A stretch of 64,000 nt of DNA from Thermus composti (GCF_014647535.1 NZ_BMPJ01000010.1:18384-82383); one strand, 5' to 3'. Shown: positions 9,154-17,793, numbered from the stretch's first letter. The notes: generated by a model from the sequence alone, not told the origin. Numbers and translations are program-made.

Positions 9154-9582
9154 CTAGACCAGGCGGGCCTGAAGGGCGATCTCCTTCACCCCCGCCAAGG
9201 CCCGGGAGATGGGGCAGCCCTCCTTGGCGGCCTCGGCGATCTCCAGGAACTTCTCCGGAGAAATCCCCGGCACCTCCGCTTCGGTGAAGAGCTCAATCCG
9301 GGTGAGGGTGGGCTTCCCGTCCACCATCTCCAGGTGGACCCGGGCCTCGGTGGAAACCCGCTTGGGGGGAAAGCCCTCCCGCTCCAGGCTGGCGGCCAGG
9401 GCCATGGAGAAGCACCCCGCGTGGGCCGCGGCGATGAGCTCCTCGGGGTTCGTCCCCTCCCCTTCTTCAAACCGGGAAGGGTAGGAGTAAGGCCCCTGGA
9501 AGGCCTGGCTCCCTAGCTCCATAACCCCCTTCCCCTGCCTAAGGCCACCTTCCCATACCGCCTTCGCCTTGCGCACCGGCAT
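9154..9582 (-). CDS. OsmC-family peroxide/redox protein
   Basis: The 142-residue protein has the two cysteine motifs of OsmC/Ohr proteins: AHAGCFSMAL near the middle and EGCPISRAL near the end. OsmC proteins reduce organic and inorganic peroxides with these cysteines. The start is the ATG at 9582 because GGAGGGT lies 4-5 nt upstream; an upstream in-frame start would run through a palindrome and is rejected. It converges on the zinc-ribbon gene with 3 nt between the stops. Confidence 0.92.
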   Translation of the reverse strand: MPVRKAKAVWEGGLRQGKGVMELGSQAFQGPYSYPSRFEEGEGTNPEELIAAAHAGCFSMALAASLEREGFPPKRVSTEARVHLEMVDGKPTLTRIELFTEAEVPGISPEKFLEIAEAAKEGCPISRALAGVKEIALQARLV

Positions 9583-9607
9583 GATACCCTCCTTCGCCCA
9601 AAGCTTA

Positions 9608-9638
9608 CCCCATGCCCAAAGGGCCTTTGGGCATGGGG
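9608..9638. repeat. 31-bp perfect palindrome upstream of the OsmC gene
   Basis: CCCCATGCCCAAAGG (9608-9622) is followed by one base and its exact complement (9624-9638). It lies 26 nt before the OsmC start and 20 nt after the stop of the upstream membrane-protein gene on the same strand. It may be a terminator (stem with a small loop) or an operator for OsmC; no T-run follows on the minus strand. Confidence 0.6.
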
Positions 9639-9657
9639 ACACAAACCTTAAGGCGCT

Positions 9658-10248
9658 TTAGCCCCCGCCTCCCACGGCGCTGGCGATGTGGCCGTAGTAG
9701 GCCATGAAGCCGGTGAGGAAAGCGCCCAAGGCCATCAAGGCCAGGACCAAGGCCCCCAGGTAAGCCCAGGCGCGCCGGGCCTCCGGGCGGCTATAGGCGT
9801 AGAAGAGGATCCCGATGGACGCCACCCCCGCCGCTCCCCACATGAGGGCGGTGAGGGCAGGGCTTTTGGTGAGGCCGAAGTCCAACACCGCCCGCGCCCC
9901 CTGCAGGAGGTAAAGCCCGAGGAAAACCGAGGGCCAGGCCAGGGCCTTAAGCTCTAGCCCCTGGTAGAGGTAAAACCCCGCCAGGATCATCATGAAGGCG
10001 AAAAGCCCCGTGGCCACCCCAAAGAGCTCGGTGTACTGGGGCACGGGCCGCCCCGCCCAGTTGGTCCAGTAGAGCTGGGCCACAGCCCCCAGGGCGAAAA
10101 CCCCCAGGGTGAAGAAGAGGGGGCCGTAAAGCCGGCCCAAGGCCTTCTCGTCCCCGCCCCGGGCCACGGCGAGAAGGTAGGCCACCCCGGAGACCCCGGC
10201 CGCCGTGACCAGGCCCAAAACGAAGACCAGCGGGTTGTAGCTTCCCAT
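9658..10248 (-). CDS. Polytopic membrane protein of unknown function
   Basis: The 196-residue protein is almost entirely hydrophobic with about six predicted membrane helices (for example VFVLGLVTAAGVSGVAYLL near the start and LGALVLALMALGAFLTGF near the end). A short motif YWTNWAGRPVPQYTELFG sits between helices and the C-terminus is glycine-rich. It may belong to the DUF981-type membrane proteins, but I am not certain. GGAGGTGATGAGGT precedes the ATG. The promoter carries a GGGAC-N4-GTC inverted repeat shared with the malE and bc-complex promoters, which hints at respiratory or stress control. Confidence 0.75.
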   Translation of the reverse strand: MGSYNPLVFVLGLVTAAGVSGVAYLLAVARGGDEKALGRLYGPLFFTLGVFALGAVAQLYWTNWAGRPVPQYTELFGVATGLFAFMMILAGFYLYQGLELKALAWPSVFLGLYLLQGARAVLDFGLTKSPALTALMWGAAGVASIGILFYAYSRPEARRAWAYLGALVLALMALGAFLTGFMAYYGHIASAVGGGG

Positions 10249-10269
10249 ACCTCATCACCTCCTAAGCTC

Positions 10270-10302
10270 AAGGTAGCGCATACCCTGCATGACATATGTC
10301 CC
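10270..10302 (-). promoter_or_regulatory. Candidate regulator site and -10 of the membrane-protein gene
   Basis: Read on the minus strand, GGGAC-ATAT-GTCAT (10302-10289) has its centre 20.5 nt before a TACCTT -10 (10275-10270). The inner ten bases GACATATGTC are a perfect palindrome. Its position replaces the usual -35 box. The same spacing occurs at 31057-31089 and, within 1 nt, at 58905-58938. Confidence 0.5.
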
Positions 10303-10319
10303 CTTTGTAGGATGAATAG

Positions 10320-11096
10320 GTGCTTTTCCTCTTCGTGGACGGCCTGGGCCTGGGCGGGGCCTTGGAGGACCTCTTCCCCTTTCTGCTAGACCTTTCCCCG
10401 GCCCCCTTGGACGCTACCCTGGGGGTGGAGGGCCTCCCCCAGTCGGGCACCGGGCAGACCGCCCTTCTCACCGGGGAAAACGCCGCCAAGCTCCTCGGCC
10501 ACCACCAGGGCCCCTTCCCAAGCCCCAGGCTCAGGCCCCTCCTCCGGCGAAGCCTCTACGCCTGGGCCAAGGAAAAGGGCCTAAAGGTCCTCCACGCCAA
10601 CGGCTACCGGCCCGAGTACCTGAGGCGGGCCACGGAAGGGAAAAGGCTTCTCCTTTCCGCCTTCGCCCAGGCGGCGAGCCTCGCAGGTCTTCCCCTCCTC
10701 CCCTTAGGCCACCCCCTGGCCCTCCCCCCGGGCTTCTGGGAAGACCCCTACGGGGCGGGGGCCAAGGCCGCCGGGCTAGCCCGGGCCTTTGACCTGGTGG
10801 TCCTGGAGTACTGGGCCTTAGACCTCGCCGCCCACCGCCATCCCGAAAGCCTTCCCGAGCGCTTCCTAGAGCTCACCCTTTTCCTCCGGGGCTTTCTTGC
10901 GGAAGGGGGCACCCTCCTCCTCACCTCGGACCACGGCAACGCCGAGGAGCCCTGGCACCCCCAGCACACCCGAAACCCCGTCCCCCTGGTCTACACCGGG
11001 AGGGCGGGGGCCTTTCCCCGGGAGCTCACGGGGGTTTTCCCCTGGTTGCAAGTAGTTCTCACTTGCAAAATGTTAAAATCCGACCGGAATACTTGA
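10320..11096 (+). CDS. Metalloenzyme (alkaline-phosphatase/phosphopentomutase superfamily) protein, short form
   Basis: The 258-residue product starts with LFLFVDGLGLGG (first metal-binding aspartate), carries PQSGTGQTALLTGENA (the Ser/Thr nucleophile region) and ends the core with LLTSDHGNAEEP (metal-binding Asp-His). These are the landmarks of the phosphopentomutase and cofactor-independent phosphoglycerate mutase superfamily, but those enzymes are much larger, so a phosphatase or other hydrolase is more likely. The GTG start lies 6 nt after a TAGGAT -10 (10308-10313). The last 15 or so codons overlap the candidate Fur operator of the next operon. Confidence 0.8.
   Translation: MLFLFVDGLGLGGALEDLFPFLLDLSPAPLDATLGVEGLPQSGTGQTALLTGENAAKLLGHHQGPFPSPRLRPLLRRSLYAWAKEKGLKVLHANGYRPEYLRRATEGKRLLLSAFAQAASLAGLPLLPLGHPLALPPGFWEDPYGAGAKAAGLARAFDLVVLEYWALDLAAHRHPESLPERFLELTLFLRGFLAEGGTLLLTSDHGNAEEPWHPQHTRNPVPLVYTGRAGAFPRELTGVFPWLQVVLTCKMLKSDRNT
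11046..11068. promoter_or_regulatory. Candidate Fur-family operator before fbpA
   Basis: TTGCAAGT (11046-11053) and ACTTGCAA (11061-11068) form a perfect 8-bp inverted repeat with a 7-nt spacer. It lies just before an extended -10 (TG-T-TAAAAT, 11071-11079) of the ferric transporter operon, where a repressor would block RNA polymerase. The arms resemble TGCAA-type sites used by some Fur-family proteins. It is inside the 3' end of the preceding coding region. Confidence 0.55.
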
Positions 11097-11121
11097 CTTT
11101 TACTTCCCCCTCTGGTAGGGT
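11071..11121 (+). promoter_or_regulatory. Two candidate promoters of the fbpABC operon
   Basis: Promoter 1 has an extended -10, TG-T-TAAAAT at 11071-11079. Promoter 2 has TTGACT (11093-11098), a 17-nt spacer and TAGGGT (11116-11121). A transcript from promoter 1 would carry the whole downstream palindrome; one from promoter 2 would begin inside its left arm. Confidence 0.5.
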
Positions 11122-11122
11122 G

Positions 11123-11150
11123 CCTCCCGAGAGGGCGCCCTCTCGGGAGG
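11123..11150 (+). promoter_or_regulatory. 28-bp perfect palindrome masking the fbpA ribosome-binding site
   Basis: CCTCCCGAGAGGGC (11123-11136) is followed directly by its complement GCCCTCTCGGGAGG (11137-11150). The right arm ends in GGGAGG, the Shine-Dalgarno of fbpA (ATG at 11157). In RNA from the upstream promoter the left arm would pair with and hide the ribosome site. Confidence 0.6.
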
Positions 11151-11156
11151 TATCCG

Positions 11157-12158
11157 ATGGAGCGACGGAAGCTGATCCTAAGCCTTGTGGGAACCCTGGC
11201 CCTGGGTCTAGGCCTCGCCCAGCAACCCACCCTCACCGTCTACTCGGGCCGGGGGGAAAGCCTGGTGGGGCCCTTGGTGGCCCAGTTCCAGCGGGAAACC
11301 GGGATCCGGGTCCAGGTGCGCTACGGTTCCGATGCCCAGATCCTGGCCGCCCTCCAGGAGGAGGGGGACCGCTCCCCCGCGGACGTCGTCTGGCTCAACA
11401 CCTCGGGGGCCTTGGGCCGGGCGGCGGCCCTGGGGCTCCTCAGGCCCCTTGGGGAAAGCCTCCTCAACAAGCCCGTGGGCTTCGTCCCCGCCTCCAAGCG
11501 CTGGGTCCCGGTCACGGTGCGGCTTCGGGTCCTGGCCTACAACCCGAACCGCCTGAAGCCCGAGGAGCTCCCCCAAAGCCTCCTGGACCTGCCCCGCTTC
11601 GTCCGGGAGAAGGGGCTTCTGGGCCGGGTGGGCTGGACCCCCACCTACTCCAGCTTCCAGGACATGGTGGCGGCGATCCTCCTCCTCCACGGGGAGGAAG
11701 CGGCCAGGAAGTGGCTCACCGAGTTCAAGGCTTTAAACCCCAAAAGCTACGGCTCCTCCAACGTGGCCATGGTGGACGCCATTCGGGCAGGGGAGATTGA
11801 CCTCGCCTCCACCAACCACTACTACGTCCTCCGCTTCCAGCGGGCGGGCTTCCAGGTGGGCATGGCCTTCTTCAAGGACGGGGACGTGGGCAACCTGGCC
11901 CTGGTCACGGGGGCGGGGATCCACCGGAACAGCAAAAACCTGGTGGCGGCCACCCGCTTCCTCAACTACCTCCTCTCGGAGAAGGGGCAGCAGTACTTCG
12001 TGGGCAACATCGGGGAGTACCCGGTGGTGAGGGGCGTGGTCCAGGACCCGAGGCTTCTGCCCCTGGAGGAGGCCCTCAAGAAGACCCCCAAACTGGACTT
12101 TGAGAAGCTGCCCACCGAGGAGGCCCTCAAGCTCATGCGGGAGCTTGGCGTCCTGTGA
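11157..12158 (+). CDS. fbpA: Ferric-iron ABC transporter binding protein FbpA
   Basis: The 333-residue secreted protein has a signal peptide (basic MERRK, then a leucine/glycine core, cleavage likely after GLA near residue 21) and the start of the mature fold LTVYSGRGESLVGPLV typical of iron-binding class proteins. The twin tyrosines Y222-Y223 in STNHYYVLRF are the expected ferric ligands. It delivers iron to FbpB. I believe it matches the structurally studied T. thermophilus FbpA (TTHA1628), from memory. It is followed by fbpB with a GTGA overlap, so the three genes form one operon under the candidate Fur site. Confidence 0.95.
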   Translation: MERRKLILSLVGTLALGLGLAQQPTLTVYSGRGESLVGPLVAQFQRETGIRVQVRYGSDAQILAALQEEGDRSPADVVWLNTSGALGRAAALGLLRPLGESLLNKPVGFVPASKRWVPVTVRLRVLAYNPNRLKPEELPQSLLDLPRFVREKGLLGRVGWTPTYSSFQDMVAAILLLHGEEAARKWLTEFKALNPKSYGSSNVAMVDAIRAGEIDLASTNHYYVLRFQRAGFQVGMAFFKDGDVGNLALVTGAGIHRNSKNLVAATRFLNYLLSEKGQQYFVGNIGEYPVVRGVVQDPRLLPLEEALKKTPKLDFEKLPTEEALKLMRELGVL

Positions 12159-13702
12159 CGGCACGGGTCCACCACCTTCCCGGGCTTCTCCCCTTCCTCC
12201 TCCCCGCCCTCCTCACGGGGGGCGGGGTGGTGTTGCCCATCCTCTACCTGGGGCTCCGGGCCCTCGAGGCCGACCCGGGAACCCTGAGGGAGATCCTCCT
12301 AAGGCCCAAAAACCTGGAGCTTCTCGCCAACACCCTGGCCCTCCTCCTCGGGGTTTTGGCCCTCACCACCCTCCTCGCCTTCCCTCTGGCCTTCCTCACC
12401 ACCCGCACCGACCTCAAGGGGAAGCGGCTTTGGACCATCCTCCTCACCCTGCCCCTGGCCATCCCCGGGTACGTGGGGGCTTATGTCCTCCTGGCGGCCA
12501 CCGGGTTGGGGGGGCTCCTTCCTCTCCCCCGCCCCGAGGGGTACTGGGGGGCTTTGCTCGTCCTCTCCCTCTTCACCTACCCCTACCTTTTCCTCCCCCT
12601 CCGGGCGGCCTTCCTAGGCCTAGACCCCTCCTTGGAGGAGGCGGCGAAGACCCTCGGGGTAAGCCCCCTTCGGGCCTTCTTCCGGGTAAGCCTCCCCCAG
12701 CTCTTCCCCGCCCTCCTTTCCGGCTACCTGGTGGTGGGGCTCCACGTGCTGGGGGACTTCGGCACGGTGAGCCTTCTCCGCTACGAGACCTTCTCCTACG
12801 CCATCTACCTCCAGTACAACGCCGCCTTTGACCGGGTGTACGCCGCCTGGCTGGCCCTCTTCCTCCTCCTCCTCACCGGGGGGCTCCTCCTCCTGGAAGG
12901 GGCCCTTCTCCGGCGGCTAAGCCTCGGCCGTAGCGGCAAGGGAGCCGCCCGCAAGGCCAAGCCCGTGCCTCTTGGGCGGATGGCCCCCCTGGCCTACCTC
13001 CTCCTGGCCCTGCCTGTAGTCCTTGGGCTTTTCTTCCCCCTTTACACCCTCCTCCACCTGGCCCACCGCTTCCCCATGGAAAAGCTCTTTGGGGTGGGGG
13101 AGGCCTTCCTCCACTCCGCCCTGGCCGCCCTCCCCGCAAGCCTCCTGGCGGTGGGGATGGCCCTTCCCATCGCCTACCTGGCGGTGCGCTACCCCGCAAG
13201 GCCCACCCGCCTGCTGGCGGGGATCGCCTACCTGGGCTACGCCGTACCTCCCTTGGCCTTCGCCCTGGCCTGGATCTTTTTCAGCCTCAAGAGCCTTCCC
13301 TTCCTTTACGGGAGCCTTCTCCTCCTGATCCTCGCCTTAAGCTTCCACTTCCTGGCCGAGGCCTTGGGACCCGTCCGGGGGGCCCTTTACCAGGTGCCCG
13401 CGCGGCTAGAGGAGGCCGCCAGGACCCTAGGGGAGACCCCCACCCGGGCTTTCTTCCGGGTTACCTTTCCCCTCCTTTGGCGGGGGGCGGTGGCGGGCGG
13501 GGCCTTGGCCTTCATCGGGGGCGTGAAGGAGCTTCCCATCACCCTCCTCCTCGCCCCCATGGGCTACGCCACCCTTTCCACCCGGGTTTTCAGCTACACT
13601 CAGGAAGCCATGTTCGCCGAGGCCGCCCCTTACGCCTTCCTCCTGGTGGCCCTTTCGGCGGCCTTTGTGGGGGTGTTGCTTTGGAGCGAGCGCCGCTTCT
13701 AA
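12155..13702 (+). CDS. fbpB: Ferric-iron ABC transporter permease FbpB, duplicated form
   Basis: The 515-residue inner-membrane protein is a head-to-tail fusion of two permease units with about 12 helices in total. Each half carries the ATPase-contacting EAA loop: EEAAKTLGVSPLRAFFRVSL in the first and EEAARTLGETPTRAFFRVTF in the second. A single polypeptide thus forms the whole channel, as usual for FbpB/ThiP/SfuB proteins. The start is GTG overlapping the fbpA stop; the end overlaps fbpC by 22 nt. Confidence 0.95.
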   Translation: MTARVHHLPGLLPFLLPALLTGGGVVLPILYLGLRALEADPGTLREILLRPKNLELLANTLALLLGVLALTTLLAFPLAFLTTRTDLKGKRLWTILLTLPLAIPGYVGAYVLLAATGLGGLLPLPRPEGYWGALLVLSLFTYPYLFLPLRAAFLGLDPSLEEAAKTLGVSPLRAFFRVSLPQLFPALLSGYLVVGLHVLGDFGTVSLLRYETFSYAIYLQYNAAFDRVYAAWLALFLLLLTGGLLLLEGALLRRLSLGRSGKGAARKAKPVPLGRMAPLAYLLLALPVVLGLFFPLYTLLHLAHRFPMEKLFGVGEAFLHSALAALPASLLAVGMALPIAYLAVRYPARPTRLLAGIAYLGYAVPPLAFALAWIFFSLKSLPFLYGSLLLLILALSFHFLAEALGPVRGALYQVPARLEEAARTLGETPTRAFFRVTFPLLWRGAVAGGALAFIGGVKELPITLLLAPMGYATLSTRVFSYTQEAMFAEAAPYAFLLVALSAAFVGVLLWSERRF

Positions 13703-14727
13703 AACTGGAAGGGATCCGCAAGCGCTTCGGGGAACACGAGGTGCTCAAGGGGGTGGACCTCGAGGTCCATCCCGGGGAGATCCTGGCCCTTCTGGGCCCC
13801 TCGGGGTGCGGCAAAACCACCCTTCTTAGGGTGATCGCCGGCCTCGAGGCCCCCGAGGCGGGCCGGGTCTTCCTGGAGGGACGGGACATCACCGGCCTCC
13901 CCCCGGAGAAGCGGGGCATCGGCTTCGTCTTCCAGGACTACGCCCTTTTCCCCCACCTCACCGCCTTGGGCAACGTGGCCTTCGGCCTCAAGGGGAAGGA
14001 CCGCCTGGCGCGGGCGCAGAAGGCCCTAGACCGGGTGGGGATGACCCTCTTCCAGCACCGCAAGCCCCACGAGCTCTCCGGGGGGCAGCAGCAGCGGGTG
14101 GCCCTGGCCCGGGCTTTAGCCCCGGGGCCCAAGCTCGTCCTCCTGGACGAGCCGTTCTCCAGCCTGGACGCGGGGCTTCGGGCCGCCACCCGGGAGGAAG
14201 TGCGCAAAGTCCTGAAGGAGACGGGCACCACCGCCATCCTGGTGACCCACGACCAGGAGGAGGCCCTCTCCTTCGCCGACCGGCTTGGGGTGATGCGAGG
14301 GGGGAGGCTTTTGCAGGTGGGCACCCCGGAGGAGGTCTACCTCAAGCCCAAAACCCCCTTCGTGGCCCAGTTTCTGGGGCGCACCAACCTCCTTTTGGGC
14401 GAGGCCAAGGGGGGGCATGCGGAGACCCCGCTGGGCCCCGTCCCCCTGGCGGAGCCCGCCTTCGGCCCCGTCCTCCTCTCCCTCCGGCCCGAGGCCCTCG
14501 CCCTCGCCCCGGAAGGGGCGGGTGGGGCCTTAGGGGTGGTGGTGGCCCGGGAGTTCAAGGGCCACGACCTCACCTTCCGGGTGCGGCTCCTGGCGGAGGA
14601 TAAGGAGGTCCTGGTGCAAGAGGGTCCCACAAGCCCCTTCCGCGTGGGCGACCGGGTGGCCGTGCGGGTGGTGGGGGAGGGGATCGCCTTGGAGGGCCAG
14701 GCGAGGGTGCCGGTGGGAACGGACTAA
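13681..14727 (+). CDS. fbpC: Ferric-iron ABC transporter ATPase FbpC
   Basis: The 348-residue ATPase has Walker [10 protein letters not shown] (about residue 39), Q-loop VFQDYALF, signature [15 protein letters not shown] (about 132), Walker [13 protein letters not shown] (about 149) and the switch histidine in [12 protein letters not shown]-terminal TOBE-like domain (after about residue 235) has the beta-rich pattern seen in CUT1/Fbp ATPases. No ATG fits; I chose the TTG at 13681, which has GGGGGTG a few nt upstream and gives a start at the first conserved residues. It overlaps fbpB by 22 nt. Confidence 0.93.
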   Translation: MERAPLLKLEGIRKRFGEHEVLKGVDLEVHPGEILALLGPSGCGKTTLLRVIAGLEAPEAGRVFLEGRDITGLPPEKRGIGFVFQDYALFPHLTALGNVAFGLKGKDRLARAQKALDRVGMTLFQHRKPHELSGGQQQRVALARALAPGPKLVLLDEPFSSLDAGLRAATREEVRKVLKETGTTAILVTHDQEEALSFADRLGVMRGGRLLQVGTPEEVYLKPKTPFVAQFLGRTNLLLGEAKGGHAETPLGPVPLAEPAFGPVLLSLRPEALALAPEGAGGALGVVVAREFKGHDLTFRVRLLAEDKEVLVQEGPTSPFRVGDRVAVRVVGEGIALEGQARVPVGTD

Positions 14728-14827
14728 GCACCCCGCCGCGGCGAGGGCCCCAAAAGGAGCTTCCCGAGCCTCATTGGGCGCCCCGTGTTGCGCGACCACC
14801 CCGCGGCCACCTAGTAAGCTTGAGGAC

Positions 14828-15589
14828 GTGCGCCGGATCCTCGTCCTGGTGGAGTACGACGGCACGGGGTTCAAGGGGCTCCAGCGGCAAGGCCCGGGCC
14901 TGCGCACCGTCCAGGGAGAGCTGGAAAAAGCCCTTCCCGGGATCGGGGCCCTGCCCAAGGCGGTGGCCGCAGGCCGCACCGACGCCGGGGTCCACGCCCT
15001 GGCCATGCCCTTCCACTTTGACCTGGAAAGCGCCATCCCCGTGGCCCGGATCCCCGAGGCCCTAAACCGCCTCCTCCCCGAGGACCTGAAGGTGGTGCGG
15101 GCCTTAGAGGTGGTCCCGGACTTCCACGCCCGCAAGGACGCCCTTTGGCGGGCTTACCGCTACCGGATCCTCCTAAGGCCCCACCCCTCCCCCCTCCTCC
15201 GCCACCGGGCCTTCTGGGTGGGGCGGCCCCTGGACCTTAAGGCCATGGAAGAGGCCCTAAGCCTCCTTCCCGGGCGGCACAACTTCCTGGGCTTCGCCAC
15301 CGCCGAGGTGCGGGAGGGGCTTCGGGAGCTTTACGAGGCCCGGCTGGAGGCGGTGGAGGGGGAGGCTGGCCTCGAGGTCCACCTCTACTTCCGGGGCCAA
15401 AGCTTCCTCCGGGGGCAGGTGCGGGGCATGGTGGGAACCCTTTTAGAGGTGGGGCTTAAGAAGCGCCCCCCGGAAAGCCTCCTGGAGATCCTAAGGACCG
15501 GGGACCGGCGCCTGGCCGGTCCCACGGCCCCGCCCCAGGGGCTTTACTTCCTCGAGGCCGCCTACCCCGAGGCCAAGCTCAAGCCTTAG
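14828..15589 (+). CDS. truA: tRNA pseudouridine(38-40) synthase TruA
   Basis: The 253-residue enzyme makes pseudouridine in the tRNA anticodon arm. The catalytic aspartate is D52 in [12 protein letters not shown], and the N-terminal [15 protein letters not shown] and the C-terminal [11 protein letters not shown] are family signatures. The start is GTG at 14828, with TAAGCT (14815-14820) placed 7 nt upstream as a leaderless -10. The 100 nt before it (14728-14827) contain nothing else I recognise. It converges with the dppC-type gene, overlapping by 4 nt. Confidence 0.95.
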   Translation: MRRILVLVEYDGTGFKGLQRQGPGLRTVQGELEKALPGIGALPKAVAAGRTDAGVHALAMPFHFDLESAIPVARIPEALNRLLPEDLKVVRALEVVPDFHARKDALWRAYRYRILLRPHPSPLLRHRAFWVGRPLDLKAMEEALSLLPGRHNFLGFATAEVREGLRELYEARLEAVEGEAGLEVHLYFRGQSFLRGQVRGMVGTLLEVGLKKRPPESLLEILRTGDRRLAGPTAPPQGLYFLEAAYPEAKLKP

Positions 15590-16773
15590 AGGCGGCTCCT
15601 GGGGTCCAGGGCGTCCCGGAGCCCGTCCCCCAGGTAGTTGAAGGCCAGCACGGTGATGAAGATCATGAACCCCGGGGGCAGGGCGAGCCAGGGGGCGGTG
15701 AAGATGTACTCCTGGGCGTTGGTGAGCATGTTCCCCCAGGTGGCCACGGGCGGCTGGATGCCAAAGCCCAGGAAGGAAAGGGCCGCCTCCGTGAGGATGG
15801 CCCCGCCGATCTGCAGCGTGGCCTGGACGATGATGGGGGCCAGGGTGTTGGGCACCAGGTGGCGGAACATGATGCGGAAGTCAGAGGCCCCCAGGGCCTG
15901 CGCGGCGGTGGCGTAGTCCTGCTCCCTTAGGGAGAGGATGCTCCCCCGCACCAGCCGGGCCGTGCCCAGCCAGCCGAAGAGGACCAGGATGAAGATGATG
16001 ATGAAAACGCTGGCGGCATCGCCAAACACCCCTTGGGCCCAACGCCCCACCGCCACCTCCGGGTCCCTAAGGAGGGCGGAGAGCACCAGAAGGAGGGGGA
16101 GGGTGGGGATGGTGAGCATAAAGTCAATGAGGCGGCTGATGGCCACGTCCAAATCCAGGCGGATCTGCCCCTTAAGCCCGTACCAGGCGGCCCAAAGGAC
16201 CAGAGCCAGGGTAAGGCCGAAGCCCAAGTAGCTCCCAAGGCTTCCCGCCCGGATCCCGTCCTCGGCCAAGGCCCAGGCGATGGAGAGGACCAGGTAAAGG
16301 GCCCCGTAGTAAAGAAACCAGGAGAGGACCCGCCAAAGGGCGAAGGTCCAGGGATGGAAACCTTCCTTCTCCCGGCGCAAAGGGCCTAGGTAGAAGCGGA
16401 GGGGCCTGCCCGCGTAGTAGCCCGCCAAGGTGCCCATAAGGGTCCCCAAGAGCACGCTGGAGAAGGCCACGGCAAACCCCACCAGCAAGGAGATGCGGGA
16501 GCCGTAGATGATGCGGGAGAGCACGTCCCGGCCCAGGTCGTCGGTGCCCAAAAGGTGCTCCCGGGAAGGGGGGTTGAAGTAGTACTGGCCCACGTCCTCC
16601 CCCGTGGGCTGGGCGGTGGGATCGTAAGGGGCGATCAAGGGGGCGAAGATGGCCATGAGGACCAGGAGCACGATCACCACGAGCCCCGCCATGGCCATCT
16701 TGTGCCGCCTAAGCCGGCGCCAAAAGAGGCTGAAGAAGGTCCTGGACTGGGGAGAAGCGGTCGCGGTCGCCAT
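15586..16773 (-). CDS. Oligopeptide-type ABC transporter permease (OppC/DppC) with large insertion
   Basis: The 395-residue inner-membrane protein begins with the cytoplasmic OppC leader ([18 protein letters not shown]), the [22 protein letters not shown] motif split across the first loop, and has the EAA-type loop [19 protein letters not shown] near the end. OppC proteins are usually about 300 residues; here about 90 extra residues sit after the second helix (from about [13 protein letters not shown]), including two more hydrophobic segments. The partner permease is 9 nt upstream. The two ATPases of such a system are not in this window. Confidence 0.92.
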   Translation of the reverse strand: MATATASPQSRTFFSLFWRRLRRHKMAMAGLVVIVLLVLMAIFAPLIAPYDPTAQPTGEDVGQYYFNPPSREHLLGTDDLGRDVLSRIIYGSRISLLVGFAVAFSSVLLGTLMGTLAGYYAGRPLRFYLGPLRREKEGFHPWTFALWRVLSWFLYYGALYLVLSIAWALAEDGIRAGSLGSYLGFGLTLALVLWAAWYGLKGQIRLDLDVAISRLIDFMLTIPTLPLLLVLSALLRDPEVAVGRWAQGVFGDAASVFIIIFILVLFGWLGTARLVRGSILSLREQDYATAAQALGASDFRIMFRHLVPNTLAPIIVQATLQIGGAILTEAALSFLGFGIQPPVATWGNMLTNAQEYIFTAPWLALPPGFMIFITVLAFNYLGDGLRDALDPRSRL

Positions 16774-16782
16774 GCCTCACCT

Positions 16783-17793
16783 CTAGCTGTAGCGGATCCT
16801 GGGGTCCACCAGGGCGTAGGCCAGGTCGGCCAGGAGGTTGAAAAGGGCGGTCATGAGGGCGAGGAAAGCCAAAGCCGCCATGGCCACGTTGTAGTCCTTC
16901 TCCACCAGGGCGTCAAAGATGGCCCGGCCCATCCCCGGGTAGCTGAAGATGGTCTCGGTGATGGTGGCCCCGCCCAAAACCCCGGGGATGGCGAGCCCCA
17001 CCAAGGTCACGATGGGGATGAGAGCGTTCCTGAGGGCGTGCTTGTAGAGCACCACCCGCTCGGAAAGCCCCTTGGCCCGGGCAGTGCGGATGTAGTCCTG
17101 GGAGAGCACCTCCAGGAGGGAGGCCCGCATGAACCGGGTCCACTCCGCCATCTGCAAGGAGGCCAGAGTGACCACCGGCAGGACGAGGTGCCAGGCCCAC
17201 TGGCCCAAGAACGCCCAGAGGCTCACCGCCCCGGAGCGCACGTCCTCCCAGAGCACCCCGGGCACCCCGCCCGTGGGGAAGCGGGGGAAGCCCGGGATAT
17301 GGTCGGGGAGCCAGATGGCGAAGAAGTAAAGGAGCAAAATCCCCAGGAAGAAGACGGGCATGGAGAACCCCACGAAGGAGAGGAAGGTGATGACGTAATC
17401 CGCCAAAGAGTACTGGCGCACGGCGGAGAAGATCCCCACAGGGATGGCCACCACGAGGGCCAAGGTCAAGGCGAGCCCGGAAAGGATCAGGGTCTTGGGC
17501 AGGCGCTGGACGAAGATGTACTCCGCCGCGGGGATCCCGTAGGTGCGGCTATACCCCAGGTCCCCCCTTAGCGCCCGGGAAAGCCACTTGAAGTACCGGA
17601 TGTGAAGGGGCTGGTCCAGGCCGTAGGCCCGCTTCAAGGCCTCAAACTGCTCGGCGGTCATGCGGGGGTTCTGCCGCCTGAGCTCGTCCAAAGGGTCCCC
17701 CGGCTGCAAGGCCAAGAGGGCGTAGATCACCACGCTGGCCGCGAAGAGCAGGGGGATGATCTGCAAAAGCCTGCGCACCGTGTAGGCGAACAC
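16783..17793 (-). CDS. Oligopeptide-type ABC transporter permease (OppB/DppB)
   Basis: The 336-residue permease has the N-terminal helix FAYTVRRLLQIIPLLFAASV, the conserved DQPLHIRYFKWL segment before the second helix, and the EAA loop YIRTARAKGLSERVVLYKHALRN followed by GGATITETIFSYPGMG. The GTG start is preceded by GGAGG. It is separated from the binding-protein gene by a hairpin followed by T5, which should lower its expression relative to the binding protein. Confidence 0.95.
   Translation of the reverse strand: MFAYTVRRLLQIIPLLFAASVVIYALLALQPGDPLDELRRQNPRMTAEQFEALKRAYGLDQPLHIRYFKWLSRALRGDLGYSRTYGIPAAEYIFVQRLPKTLILSGLALTLALVVAIPVGIFSAVRQYSLADYVITFLSFVGFSMPVFFLGILLLYFFAIWLPDHIPGFPRFPTGGVPGVLWEDVRSGAVSLWAFLGQWAWHLVLPVVTLASLQMAEWTRFMRASLLEVLSQDYIRTARAKGLSERVVLYKHALRNALIPIVTLVGLAIPGVLGGATITETIFSYPGMGRAIFDALVEKDYNVAMAALAFLALMTALFNLLADLAYALVDPRIRYS

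Noticed and set aside
9632..9648. GGGGACACAAACC near the 31-bp palindrome as a further copy of the GGGAC-N4-GTCCC site
   Set aside because: The right arm is missing and no -10 lies at the right distance.
14728..14827. Search for a small RNA or tRNA between fbpC and truA
   Set aside because: No cloverleaf or stable long stem could be found; only the -10 of truA is supported.
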